A DNA stretch of 64,000 bases from Chelonoidis abingdonii (Eukaryota; Chordata; Testudines; Testudinidae), in assembly GCF_003597395.2 (NCBI RefSeq), contig NC_133770.1, positions 11,315,041 through 11,379,040 of the forward strand. Direction: 5' to 3'. Each line of letters opens with the position of its first letter. Position 1 is the first letter of the stretch. The notes beneath the pieces were generated by a model. The model did no database searches. It was given only the letters and a program-made list of their open reading frames with translations, and was not told the DNA's origin. A program made the translations under genes and the position numbers. Shown one piece after another: positions 33,701 through 44,845 of the stretch.

Positions 33701-34508
33701 GAACACTGAACTACCCAAGGACTGGACTGAGTCCCCTGATGGACGTACTGGGGAACTTTCACTTCTTGAGCTGAATTAAGGGGCTGGACTCTTAGATCCA
33801 GTGAAGTCATCACCAGCCATGTCAACTGACAGCAGCTGGGAAACTGGCCCTAGTTCTCCGAAGATATATGGGAGACACAATTTCCCTGGGCTCTCAGTTT
33901 GGCATACCATTCACTAACATGACCAAAAAAAGAGGGGGGAAAAAGGGAAAATCTAACAGAGGGATTGAAGATAACACAAAAACCATATACATGATGGGAG
34001 AAAAAAGGAAAGAGAATTCAAAAATGAATACCAGAATCATACATGTTGTGGGGAAAAAACAGTTATTGTTACAAAAGAAAAGAATGCAGCAAAAAGTGTG
34101 GGCTAAGTCTAGTAAACGGAGAAATAAAAGGAAGATGGGGAGGGAGACGGGTTGCAAGCAACAAGATAAATAAATAAATGACAAAGACAAATATGAAATA
34201 ACTCTCCAATCGAGGGCTGTTCAATATTCCTTCCAATTTCAACCTTGACTGCAGCTTGCTGGCAAGATATCAGCATTCAGGAAGCTGAGAGCCTTTCATT
34301 AAAAAAAAAAGAAAACCCTCTCCTTCTACATTAGTCATCTCAGTCCAGGCCTCCACTAAATGGAGGAGGAAAAATGATTCACAAAAACCTCTCCATACTC
34401 ACCCTCCTCCCTCTCTTCCCTCCCGCCTTCACCTCGCTCTCTGCTCAGGTTCTGAATTTAATTACTTCTGCACTGTCTTCCTGATGTTTTATCAAATAAT
34501 AAGAGAGA
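30771..34508. other. Long intronic stretch, no gene supported
   Basis: Contains an old MITE-like patch near 32780-32930 and a SINE-tail trace near 33465-33545 (CAGATCCTAGTACAACAGGG). A lysine-rich 101-codon frame at 33868-34173 is low-complexity A/G-rich sequence. On the minus strand a GA-rich run ends in GAGG|GTGAGT near 34403. It resembles a splice donor after a non-coding exon but has no further support. Confidence 0.45.
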
Positions 34509-34586
34509 GATAAGGCCTGAGCCAAGGAGGACAGATAAGGCCTGAGCCAAGGAGGACAGAGGATAAGGCCTGAGCCAAGGAGGACA
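34509..34586 (+). repeat. Minisatellite: three identical 25-bp units
   Basis: GATAAGGCCTGAGCCAAGG plus AGGACA repeats at 34509-34533, 34534-34558 and 34562-34586, with GAG between the second and third. All three are identical, so the expansion is recent. Confidence 0.9.
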
Positions 34587-34902
34587 TCCTGACATTTAGC
34601 GGTGAGGAGGTGGAAAATAAGAGTCACTCCATTAAAAGAAGCCTGTGTACATGGGAGCCAGGCAGAGGCAATGGCTCAGACTGGATTTCAGATTGTTAGC
34701 AGGTAATTGGTTCTCCTGTGGGCAGCCTTGGCAGAGAAGCCCAGAGAAGGGTATGGAGATGGATCTCTACCCCCTTACTGCAAGACATGAGGGATATTGG
34801 GAAGAAAGAGTGGGAGAAGATTGAAGACCAGCTGATGACTTACTCATCTGCCTGGCGTTTAGTCACCATGGTAATGCATGCATTAGAAATATGCTAGTTA
34901 CA

Positions 34903-34937
34903 TGATGGATGGATGGATGGATGGATGGATGGATGGA
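34903..34937 (+). repeat. (GATG)n microsatellite
   Basis: About eight perfect GATG units in a row. Confidence 0.9.
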
Positions 34938-36492
34938 CGCTCTGTGTTAAAATAATGGCCATCAGGACTCTATTATTGTAATTATTTTAAAGAGATGATG
35001 AACCAACACTGCTAGAAGCTGGAGCCTTCTATGTAGCACCACACCATGCTTCTCACAGATAGTGGAAAATTTCCCTACAGTCCTATGGTAGCAGTGTTTG
35101 TTCTCCATTCCCTGGCCTCTCTGCAGAGAAGGCCAACAAAGTGGCTAGGTTTTTGTGCAAGCAAGACATGGAAACCTGACCATCTCAAACTGCATCGAGA
35201 CTTCCAAATCTAATCACCTAGGCATTAGACAAGGACAACTTTCAGTTTCTCATGACCCAAGGCCCCGATTCTGCAACTGAATCCACATGGGTGGAAGCTC
35301 ACACATGTTAAATTCAATAAGAAGTCACTGAAAATGCAAACCGTGTTGACAGAAATACACAAATTGGTATAAAATTCATCAAGTTGTTTTGATACGAAAA
35401 ATCTATAAACATTTTTCCAGAACAACTGAAGTTTCATTTTGACTTTTTCAGAATGAACTCTTTTTTTAATTCAAAATGATTTCTTTTCGAACTTTTTCTT
35501 CAGTTTTATTGATTTATTTTAAAGGTTAAACCTCTAAAGCTAAATGAAACATTTTGTTTTGGGTTAAACAAAATATTTTGTTCAGTGACCTGAAACAATG
35601 TTTTTTGATTTTTTGATACAGCCAGTGAGCCAAAAAAATCTATTTTCACATCTCTACACGTGACCATTTTTCAGCTTTATTTAATTGTCTATTTTTCCCC
35701 TGCCTTTGACTTTTTTTTTTTAATATACAGTAGGAGTCTACAACAAGGCAAGCAAAAAAACTACACACCAGTCACTCTTTGTAAAGGCCTCCTGTCTGAA
35801 ACCCCGGTTAATGGCTAGAACTGATCTCTGCTTACATTCTTCCATAGGGAACCCATGGTAGGAAGGAAAACAACATAGCAGCACACGCTTAACTTAATCT
35901 CCGGAAGACATTCAACTCAAACATTTCCATAATGCACACTCCATTTATAAGAGAAATGGATGTTTTCATTCCCCTTCTTGGAAATATATATTGAGTATCT
36001 CTATTTCAAAAATGAGAAACCAATATGATGGAAAGAGGGACATCTGGAAAACAATCGTGCAGAAAAATATAGAGATGACAGTGATATCATAACTATAGTG
36101 ACCAGGATCAGCATTTAGACTGGCACTCAGATATCACGGTGATGGGCAACCTCATAGACACATAGAAATCCATTTATCTACCTTAAGTTTTCTAATGACA
36201 CCCCTCACCACAGTGCCTAATGCACCCTTCCTGTAAAATCCCGAGAAATAGTGAAGACCTTACCTTAGTGGACATTATGGAGTCTCTGGAACTTCTCCCT
36301 TTACAGGGTCACAACTCTCCTTGGGATAGGGTTTCGGAGTTTTGTTTTATTTAAATGATTTTAAGATCAGTAGAAGGGGTGTCAGTGTTGGGAGTGTCAT
36401 TTTTAGGGTGGACAGGCTGTCGGATTGATACCAAAGCAATATTTGCCTTTCTTGGCTGGACTGGAACAAACAAGATCAGAGTGAGACAAAGA
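34938..36492. other. Intronic sequence, nothing recognised
   Basis: AT-rich with T runs near 35460-35730. No exon or bounded repeat recognised. Confidence 0.4.
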
Positions 36493-36770
36493 GGAGGATG
36501 GTCTTGTGATTAAGCCACTAAACAGACTTGGGACATGTTGGTTCAATTCTCAGTTTTGCTGTAAATTTCCTGTGTCATTTAATCTCAATTTGCTTCAGTT
36601 CCCCATCTTTCTCCCACTATCTGTCTGTCTTGCCTACTCTTGTAAACTCTTCAAGGCAAGGAATATTTCTTACTCTGGTCATGTATGGTACCTGGCACAA
36701 CTGGGCCCTGATCAAAATTGGAGGGTCTAGTTTCTACTATAATACAAATAGATAAATAAAATAATAGCTC
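36493..36770 (+). mobile_element. CORE/MIR-like SINE with full tail
   Basis: Head GATGGTCTTGTGATTAAGCC, body CATGTTGGTTCAATTCTCAG, and the tail TAAACTCTTCAAGGCAAGG ... TACCTGGCACAACTGGGCC ... ATAATACAAATAGATAAATA. Confidence 0.7.
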
Positions 36771-37480
36771 TACAAATAGTATTAATAACATTGTAAAGTT
36801 CAGATACAAAGAGCACATCAAGTAAATCCTGGTGAAATGAATACCATGTGAATGTCTGGGCAACTCAATCTCATTGATTAAGCAGAAGAAATTCATGGAA
36901 GAGAAACACCAACAGAGGGTGGAGTGACTAATACACAAGGAGCGACTAAAAAAAGCTTAGTTTGGCCAAATGATGACTAGAGGGGCTCATATGTGGTGAT
37001 GGTCTGGAAGTATCACCAGGGGTAAAAACTAAGGAGTGAGAGGGATTGTTTAGCTAAAGCAGTGGGATGAATACTAGGAAAAAAAATCCAAATGAGGTCT
37101 ATTGAGATTGGAATCATTTCCTCCAAAATAATCTGTGAAAGCACCATTGCTTAAACCAGTGAAAAATGCACTGGACAAAGCAATGGAGGGAATTCTAATA
37201 CATTACCTGGAACAATCCTACTCTGACAGGACCATGAGTTAATGGGATTTTTCCATGTCCGTGTACAGCAGACACAAACTGTTATCTAGGTCTCATCCGA
37301 GTAACAAAAGCAAACTCACCTCCATGGCTCTCAGTTTATTTACTGCTGACATTTGAACCTGTGGTTCCTAATTATTGAAGTATTTCAATCTGCTTTGTTA
37401 TGGCTTATAGTATAAGAGGTAGCTGGGGCTGCATATATTATTGACTGGGTTTCAATTATTCACCTTCAACAGACACTTTG
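36771..37480. other. Intronic sequence, nothing recognised
   Basis: A minus-strand GCCATGGAG|GTGAGT string near 37312 resembles a start codon before a splice donor. It encodes no signal peptide and is not called. Confidence 0.4.
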
Positions 37481-37502
37481 TCTCTCTCTCTCTCTCTCTC
37501 TC
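37481..37502 (+). repeat. (TC)11 microsatellite
   Basis: Perfect dinucleotide run directly before the palindrome at 37506. Confidence 0.9.
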
Positions 37503-37505
37503 TGA

Positions 37506-37688
37506 TTAGGAACCCCACCTCTGCTAGCCCCGATGATGGGACTGATATGGTTTTAACCAGGATGTTTTAGTGGAGAACTAAGAAAACCCACTGGTTTTCC
37601 CAGTGGCTTTTCTTAGTTCCCTACTAAAATACCCTGGGTATAACCACACCAATCCCATCATCGGGGCTAGCAGAGGTGAGGTTCCTAA
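37506..37688. repeat. 183-bp long palindrome (foldback element)
   Basis: Arms of about 89 bases starting TTAGGAACC and ending GGTTCCTAA pair across a TTTT centre, with about 11 mismatches by eye. The stretch CTCTGCTAGCCCCGATGATG is fully paired. The sequence to about 37870 (AATTCCCTCCAGACTCTCTC, AAGTCTACAGAAACCACC) may be part of the same dispersed element. A 92-codon minus frame across it is not supported as a gene. Confidence 0.75.
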
Positions 37689-37914
37689 CTCATAGCACAT
37701 GAGTATGTTGCCTGCAGCTTCGGAAATTCCCTCCAGACTCTCTCTTAGGTCAAGCGAGGGCTGCAGGAACTCACTTATGGTGAGAACATCTTTAAAAGAG
37801 CAACCAAGTATGTGCTGCTTGGCTAAGCAACAACGAAAGAAGTCTACAGAAACCACCTACAAGTGTAGGAGAAGGAAGAGAATTGGTTAGAGGTGGCTAT
37901 AATGCAATACAAGA

Positions 37915-38110
37915 GTATTGAGGAATATAGGACAGGAAGGGGCCTCCTGGTACAATCTCAGGCAACTGTGTCATCTAATCCCATTAATAAATGTATCAAG
38001 CTTCATCTTAAAACCATTTAGGTTGTTAACCTCCACTCCTGCTACTGGACGACTGTTCCAGAACCTTATTCCAACGATGGGTGATATTGGGGTATTTAGA
38101 CTGAACGTCA
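37915..38110 (-). mobile_element. CR1-related 3' fragment
   Basis: Antisense: ACAGGAAGGGGCCTCCTGG, ATGTATCAAGCTTCATC, ACCTCCACTCCTGCTACTGG and TGTTCCAGAACCTTATTCC follow the order of the CR1 C-terminal region (compare 38430-38560), but diverged. Confidence 0.6.
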
Positions 38111-38366
38111 AGTAGGCCTTGATATCAAGAACAGCTATACTATACAAGAGTTACCCAGTGGGAAAGTGGTAGATGACTAATTGCTTAGTAAACTAGACTG
38201 GACACTAGAAAATAAAGAATAGAGGACAATCTTGTAAGGCAGCAGGGAAGGACAACATAATAGGTTTATCCATCTCTATCATCTTTATCAGCAGTTACTT
38301 GGTGGGGTTTGAAAGTTTGGAGCAAGATCCTCAGCAGGTGTAAATCAGCCTAGCTCTACTGAAGTA

Positions 38367-38940
38367 AATGAATCATAGTATATTATGGTTGGAAGGGACC
38401 TCAGGAGGTCATCTAGTCTAACCCCTTGCTCAAAGCAGGACCAATCCCCAACTAAATCATCCCAGCCAGGGCTTTGTCAAGCCTGACCTTAAAAACCTCC
38501 AAGGAAGGAGATTCCACCACCTCCCTAGGTAACCCATTCCAGTGCTTTACCACCCTCCTAATGAAAAAGTTTTTCCTAATATCCAACCTAAACCTCCCCC
38601 ACTGCAACTTGAGACCATTACTCCTTGTTCTGTCATCTGCTACCACTGAGAACAGACTAGATCCATCCTCTTTGGAACCCCCTTTCAGGTAGTTGAAAGC
38701 AGCTATCAAATCCCTACTCATTCTTCTCTTCTGCAGACTAAACAATCCCAGTTCCCTCAGCCTCTCCTCATAAGTCATGTGCTCCAGCCCTCTAATCATT
38801 TTTGTTGCCCTCTGCTGGACTTTTTCCAATTTTCCACATCCTTCTTGTTCTGTGGGGCACAAAACTGGATACAGTACTCCAGATGAGGCCTCACCAATGT
38901 TGAATAGAGGGGAATGATCACGTCCCTCGATCTGCTGGAC
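38367..38940 (-). pseudogene. CR1 LINE 3' end with open C-terminal ORF2 segment
   Basis: On the minus strand 38452-38862 is open for 136 codons and carries the conserved CR1 ORF2 C-terminus: [64 protein letters not shown]. The 3' UTR then reads AGGTCATCTAGT / GGTTGGAAGGGACC and ends in ATCATAGTA at 38367. 5'-truncated; only the last part of the protein is present. Confidence 0.9.
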
Positions 38941-39043
38941 TGATAGAGCTAGACTGATTTACGCTAGTGGAGGACTTAGCCCTGAGCCTTTTTTTAAAAA
39001 TGAAAGAAATGCAGTTTGTTTATTCACCTTTGTTTATTCCATC

Positions 39044-39432
39044 TGTGACAGTCAGCAGCAACCCCCGAACAGCTAGTAGCCTTATAATAGCTGGCAACCA
39101 TTAGGGGAAATTGGACACCTCACGGACACAGTAGCCTGAACTTTTGAACGGTCCTCCCTTATCGGTCCTGAGCCAGTTGAAGCTGGTCTAATCCGGTTTT
39201 TGCTGAGCAGATTGCAGAAGTGCAGGGTTTGCTAACCACCAATCAAATGCTAGCACGACTGAAGCCTGTGTGCGAGTGTGTATAAAAGATTCTTGGTTTC
39301 TGTATGGAATAGAGGTTTTTTTTGTACCAAGGTATAGAACTCGCCTTTCTTCTGCAGAATAAAGCAACCTTTCCTTATCCCTGTCTGGCTATCACTGGAT
39401 CTCAGCTAGGCGGACCCGACATTTCAGTAACA
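39044..39432 (+). mobile_element. 389-bp solo LTR, 4-bp target duplication CATC
   Basis: Begins TGTGACAG and ends CAGTAACA. Flanked by CATC at 39040-39043 and 39433-39436. TATAAAAG at 39281-39288 and AATAAA at 39358-39363 give a compact U3-R-U5 layout on the + strand. The length, 4-bp duplication and close promoter-polyA spacing fit a gammaretrovirus-like ERV. No internal region remains. Confidence 0.85.
39281..39288 (+). promoter_or_regulatory. TATA box of the 389-bp LTR
   Basis: TATAAAAG placed about 70 bases before the AATAAA signal at 39358-39363, a typical LTR promoter arrangement. Confidence 0.65.
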
Positions 39433-39689
39433 CATCCCTAAATAGCAAAGCCCTTGAGTGAAATTTTCTGATGGCAATGTCTTTCGTTAGCTACAGAAGC
39501 ACAGGGATGGAAGGGTTACAGCACGGGAGTTCTAGTCAAATAGCCAAGGTTTCAGCAGGGTTTTCAAAAGCATCTAAGCGAGTGAAGAGCACAAATCCAA
39601 TTGACTTTCAATAGGACCTGTACTCCTGTACGTGCTTTAGGATATCTGTTGAGAGGCGTTTTGTGCAGACAAATGGCAGGTCATGTGCT

Positions 39690-40310
39690 ATACTTTTTCA
39701 TGAGATATGGTGACCAAAACTGAACGTTGCATTCCATTTTGTGCAATGGCATTATAATATGTTTTCACTCAACTGTCTGCAATTATGCTTACTGTGGGTC
39801 TTTTTCCTGAGTGGTTACAGTTATTTAGGAACCCAATAAGTGCAGGGGTAGTCCAAATTGTTCCTTCAAATGCACATTACCCAGCGTTCCCTCTACAATA
39901 GCTATAGTGTTTCCTAGTCCCCTCGATTTATAAAATTATTCAGATATTCCAAGAAATCCTCTCTAGACATAACTATTCTAAATGAGCCAGATCTTGAATT
40001 GACTACTGACTTTGATGGAGCTCCCCGAGTTTTCATCAGCTGAAAATCTGGCTCAATTTTTTGACCATCCACCCCCTCTTCCAGATTTTCAATAGTATAG
40101 ACAATAGCAGACCTACTTTGGCTCCTCGAAACACTGGCTTTTAACCGCTTGCCATGCTTAATAGTCACTATTTATTCCCAACACTTTGTTTCAAAAAGAG
40201 TTTCTAACCTATAACAAAACTCCACCTCATCTCATGACAAGATTCCTGAGAAGACTCTCAGAAAGGACTTTATCCAAAGCTTTTATAAAGTCCAAATCTA
40301 CTATATCTCA
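39690..40310 (-). mobile_element. Old CR1 fragments, antisense, interrupted
   Basis: 39700-39885 follows the antisense CR1 RT/3' region (GTGACCAAAACTGAACGTTG, CATTATAATATGTTTTC, TTTTTCCTGAGTGGTTACAG). 40230-40310 resumes with CTCATCTCATGACAAG and TTTATAAAGTCCAAATCTAC. The part between (about 39890-40165) does not align and holds an unassigned 84-codon minus frame. Confidence 0.5.
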
Positions 40311-43154
40311 GAGACCTGTAAGTCCTGTAAGGACTATTGTGATCACCTAGCCCAACATTTCCCAAAATTTAAAAATTTAAAAATTTAAAATCCCACCCTT
40401 TTATCCCCATCCATCTCTTGTTAAGTCTATCTAAGATGAGTGGAGACCATAGATCTTTATAATATGATACTTCCTCTCCCTTCTTACATGCTTGGATAAG
40501 CAGTGAAATAGCTAACAATGTTGACATTCAAAACATCATCAATGACATCTGAGTTAGCACCCATTATACTCAATGGAGCACTTCACACCTCTCAGTCAAT
40601 GCTTCAGACACTCTGCAAACCCAGACAGACATAGATGCATTGATTATATGCGGGTCAGGTTTTCATGTGTTTCCTCATAACCATAACATCTAGAGAGACT
40701 TATGAAAGCTAAGTCACAGGAGAATAATTAATAGGTTTATCCATATACCCTGCCAGGAAGAGGCATACTCTGGACCTTGGGAAACACTAGTCTATCTGAT
40801 TTCCTGCATAATATAGGCCAAAGAATCCACTCAGTAATTCCTGTGTAGAGGAAATTTTTCTACTACACTACCTATCAGTTCTCTTTTATGCCATTATTCT
40901 GTCAACAACCCTCAAAAAACTTCAGTCGGTTGGAATGGCACGACTTTCTTAACTAATGCATGTGAACAGTCAATTGCAAGGAAATATTTATAAAATTGTA
41001 TTTAAGGTGCATTAGTAGGCAAATAAAAATAGAATGAGACTTTTTCTTTTGTCCTTACGGATGGGTTAATTACCCTTTTGCAGTATCTGTGATGTAGTTG
41101 TCCTTTTCTAACTAATACGCCTGATGAGATCACAAAGGTAAGAATACACTCAGTTGCTGTACTGTATTAGGAGTACAAAAGGAAACTGTAAAGAACTCTT
41201 TTCCAGCCAGTGGGGTGTGTTCTACAGCTGGTACCTCCAAGTTTTGCAACTGCTGTTTGAATTTCTTTTCCTTGTTCTATTTTCTCCCCCTTAGTTCTGC
41301 AGTGTGCCTATTTTGTATTTCTGTAAGAAGGAGCAGCTATCACAGACTCTAGAAGCCCTTCTTCCACGCCCTCAGACAGTGGAGATGTTGGAAAATAGAT
41401 CAAATTTTTCATGAAAATTGTTGAAATTCAAAATTTTGATGAAAAGATTCAAAATATTCCAACCATCTATATCCCACAGCCAACAGAGCGAAGCCCCCTA
41501 CAAGACACGCAACCTTCCACAGATGTAAACCTCACCATGTCCCACCCTCTTTAACACCCAATGCAAATAGATGTGTACCCTAAAAGTCAACAGACAAGAG
41601 TTATTTCTGACCAGGGCATAGCTTGCTCCAGAGCCAAGATCCTCTCACGACCCTTTCGTTTTAAATCACACTCTGACCTATCCTAGGAGTGGTGTAGACC
41701 CAGGTGAATCTAAAGGCAACTTTGGTAAACTGGCCTGAAGGGGAGTTCATATTCACTGCTGCATCCCCTCAGGGCCACGCCTGCTGGTCAGGGAAGAGAT
41801 TAGTGGGGTCACAGATCTGTCTCCTTCCACCCCCTTTCAGTTACCCTAGGTGTGCCAGCAGGGACTGCAATTGTGCCTGGCTGAACCTGGAGAAGCGTAA
41901 TGAGTGGGGAAGGATCCTTGAGTCGGCACTTTAGGCACCTTTTGGCCCATGTTTATGAACTCTAAGCTGGACTCCAGCGCCAGTCATTCCTTTTTTTCAG
42001 CTATGCATGTTCACTCTGTAAGAGAACTTAGGGCCCAAGCCCTCTGAGTATGTGCAAGTCTGAAGGAGTCTAAGATGCATAGTCCGGAGCATGCTTAACT
42101 GAGCAACATGCAAGCAAGATCCATTGTACAGATACCGAGACCCAATTTCATCATTAGTGAGGTGAGGAAGGTAGAGGCAGGACAAGAAATACAGTAGTGG
42201 CCTGGTTCATTGATACAGCTACTCCAAAAGGCCAGGAACCATAGCCTTATGGGAGTGACCTATGTCAATATTGTGATGTAGTTATTACTGCTTTACCCTC
42301 AAATCTCTTGCCCCTTCCTCTGAAGCAGCTGGTCCTGGCCACTGGTCTGGCCCAGGACAGGATGAATCCTAAATTCATGAACCACCCCTAATGAAAATAA
42401 TGCTTAGAAGAAAGGAACACAATGTGTAACACAATACATAGCATCCTCATTACCTTATTTCATGTCCCTCTGCTACCAGGCCTTCCTTTGCCCTAGGGTA
42501 TTTCCCCAGCCTCTCAAAGCCTTGCCATTGTAAATTCCTCTAGATCAGGACCATTCTCTAAGTTACCAGGCTAGTGATTTTGGGAACCTCAGTTTTCAGG
42601 AGCCCACCCTAAAACAGCTTCCAGGGGCCTGAATTTTCAAAAAGTGCTCAGCACCTACCCTCTGAAAAGCAGGTCCCTGCAGTGTCTTAACTCAGGCACC
42701 CAAAAATTACCAGTCACTTGTAACAATTGAAACCTGTCTCTTTAATGGCTATGCAAAGCTCCATGCACACCTACCGGCATGACATACATGTGTTAACTAA
42801 CTAAAGAATTAATGATACATTATCTGTGGGCAGTTGTTTTTATGAGCAAGTGTTCTGCTTGCATAGCTTCTAGAACCAGAAACACACAGTTCATATGGTG
42901 CAATGAAAACATAAGCTACAATGTGCCACCATAGTGAAAGAGCCAATATTACTATACAGAGAAATCAAATGCAAAACCCAGGTAGTGAGAGTGCCACTCT
43001 TCATGGCCCTGAAGCAACCTTACATAATGGTCACACAGTTGCATAAGGCCCCTTTAAGAGAAAATAATGTACTTCTCCTCTAGCAGCATTTTACGGAGCG
43101 TTCACAAACCACAGTTGGATGGTGGAGTCTATTGCTGGCGGCTAGGCAGTAAGG
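40311..43154. other. Long intronic stretch, nothing recognised
   Basis: An AAAATTT-based short tandem repeat lies at 40364-40390. An old MITE-like patch (AGTGCTCAGCACC) lies near 42640. No exon supported. Confidence 0.45.
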
Positions 43155-43163
43155 TTCCCAGTA

Positions 43164-43664
43164 GTGTGTAACCTGAAGCAAATACTCACCAGCAACCGCA
43201 CACCATACAACATAAACACTAACCCAGGAACTTATCCTTGCAACAAAGCCCGATGCCAGCTCTGTCCACATATCTATTCAAGTGACACCATCATAGGACC
43301 TAATCACATCAGCCACGCCATCAGGGGCTCGTTCACCTGCACATCTACCAACGTGATATATGCCATCATGTGCCAGCAATGCCCCTCTGCCATGTACATT
43401 GGCCAAACCGGACAGTCTCTACGCAAAAGAATAAATGGACACAAATCTGACATCAGGAATCATAACATTCAAAAACCAGTGGGAGAACACTTCAACCTCT
43501 CTAACCACTCAGTGACAGACTTGAAGGTGGCAATTTTGCAACAAAAAAACTTCAAAAACAGACTCCAAAGAGAGACTGCTGAACTCGAATTAATATGCAA
43601 ATTAGACACAATTAACTCAGGCCTAAACAGAGACTGGAAATGGTTGGGTCATTACTCAAACTGA
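43164..43664 (+). pseudogene. GIY-YIG endonuclease domain of a Penelope-like element (partial ORF)
   Basis: A 166-codon open frame without internal stops. Residues 26-36 contain a Cys-rich cluster (C26, C31, C34, H36) as in the zinc-finger-like part upstream of the nuclease. The GIY-YIG core follows: VIYAI (64-68), YIGQTGQSLRKR (78-89) with the catalytic Tyr and Arg, H93, and the metal-binding Glu at GEHF (108). The C-terminus has LELICKLDTI and DWKWLGHY. The family nicks target DNA for retrotransposition. The polymerase domain is missing, so this copy cannot move on its own. The intact frame suggests a fairly young insertion or chance. Confidence 0.8.
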
Positions 43665-43859
43665 ATCTATTTCCCTATGTTAAGTTCTCCTCACACCTTC
43701 TATGGGTCATCTTAATTATCACTTCAAAAGTTTTTTTTCTCCTGCTGATGATAGCTCATCTCAATTGATTAGACTCTTCCTGTTGGTATGCATACTTCCA
43801 CCTTTTCATGTTCTCTGTATGTATAAATATCTCCTGTCTGTGTGTTCTATTCTATGCAT

Positions 43860-43897
43860 CCGAAGAAGTGAGCTGTAGCTCATGAAAGCTCATGCTG
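43860..43897 (+). ncRNA. Hammerhead-ribozyme-like fold, apparently decayed
   Basis: Core CCGAAGA (43860-43866; consensus CUGANGA). One extra A, then stem II GTGAGC/GCTCAT (43868-43873 with 43878-43883) around the loop TGTA, then GAAA (43884-43887). Stem III is AGC/GCT around TCAT, and the base at the cleavage position is G43897. Penelope-like elements are known to carry hammerhead motifs. The C in place of U4 and the G at position 17 would be expected to block cleavage. Confidence 0.55.
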
Positions 43898-43947
43898 AAA
43901 TAAATTTGTTATTCTCTAAGGTGCCACAAGTACTCCTGTTCTTTTTA

Positions 43948-44845
43948 TATGGTCTGAATGGTTGAGGACCCCTTAAGAATGCAATTAGACCTGATTACCC
44001 TTCTGTATACACAAATGGTGCCTGAGGGTCAGGATACTGAGCTGTAAGCAAGCTGTGTGCACAGGCTATCTGGGAAGTGGTACATTTGCAAGACAAATCT
44101 GTGTTTCTTTTGTGGTACCATCAAAAGGGGCTCATTCATTTGTCAACATACCTGGAATGTCGAGCATAACTCTGATCCCTAAAACTTAGGAAGAATACAG
44201 AAAAAAAAAGCTGGAGGAAAAGAATGAGCACAGGAAATTAGAACTATAGATTAGGAGGAAAAAATAACGAGGAGGCACTAAGTAAACTGGGTTTACATAT
44301 GGTAGAAAAATGCTTACTTAGACCATCTGATCAAAATATCACTATGCCATGAATCAAAGGTGCAAACTGAAGTGCTGAGAAGTTAAAGACCTGATTTTTC
44401 AGAAGTGCTTTCAACAACACACTAACAACTTTATCACCTATCAACAACGCCAGCTGAGACCAAAGGGGGAAACACCTCTGACGAATATGCCCTAAGGGAC
44501 TCATCCAGCATTGAGTAAGAGACTGGAAATAAAACCCACATCTCCCAACACCAGAGCATTCTGCCTCTTAGACACAAATGGCCATGCCTTTCCCAAGACT
44601 CCCTCTCTTTCAATAAAATCAAGGTAGCAAAATGAACAAAGGAAAGGAGTTATCTGTTGTCCGAGAAAGTGGAAACCAGTGGACAACTGCTTGAAGCTGA
44701 AGGGGAAAAAACCACACATGAATTTGATATAAAAATAAAAGAGTCTCATGTAACTTGGGCAACCAGCAAGAGAGATGGTCAGAATTGCAGCAAAATTGAA
44801 GAGGGATTCAGACTGGATGAGCCAAGTGATCTTTGCTAGCTGTCT
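43948..44845. other. Intronic sequence, nothing recognised
   Basis: Short frames only. A fragment near 44385-44415 resembles the old MITE-like family. Confidence 0.4.

Larger units (their letters stand above)
43155..43947 (+). mobile_element. Penelope-like retroelement, 3' part
   Basis: 5'-truncated Penelope-like element: the C-terminal endonuclease reading frame (43164-43664) followed by a ~280-base 3' region with a TATA-like TATAAATATC, a hammerhead-like fold and the end GTGCCACAAGTACTCC then TTCTTTTT. The reverse-transcriptase part is absent. These elements prime at chromosomal nicks and often insert as 5'-truncated copies. Confidence 0.85.

Noticed and set aside
33868..34173. Lysine-rich 101-codon frame
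   Set aside because: A/G-rich low-complexity sequence with no domain; the basic composition follows from poly-purine DNA.
34390..34450. GA-rich minus-strand stretch ending in GAGG|GTGAGT as a 5' UTR exon
   Set aside because: Only the donor-like string supports it; there is no promoter, CpG island or conservation evidence available.
37270..37320. Minus-strand GCCATGGAG|GTGAGT as a PAC1 first coding exon
   Set aside because: The phase would fit the exon at 4081, but the product would lack a signal peptide, which this receptor needs, and there is no other support.
37578..37856. 92-codon minus-strand frame
   Set aside because: It crosses one arm of the 183-bp palindrome and an adjoining dispersed repeat.
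39914..40168. 84-codon minus-strand frame between CR1 fragments
   Set aside because: No domain recognised. It lies in an unaligned patch inside old CR1 sequence and includes a dispersed-repeat-like string.
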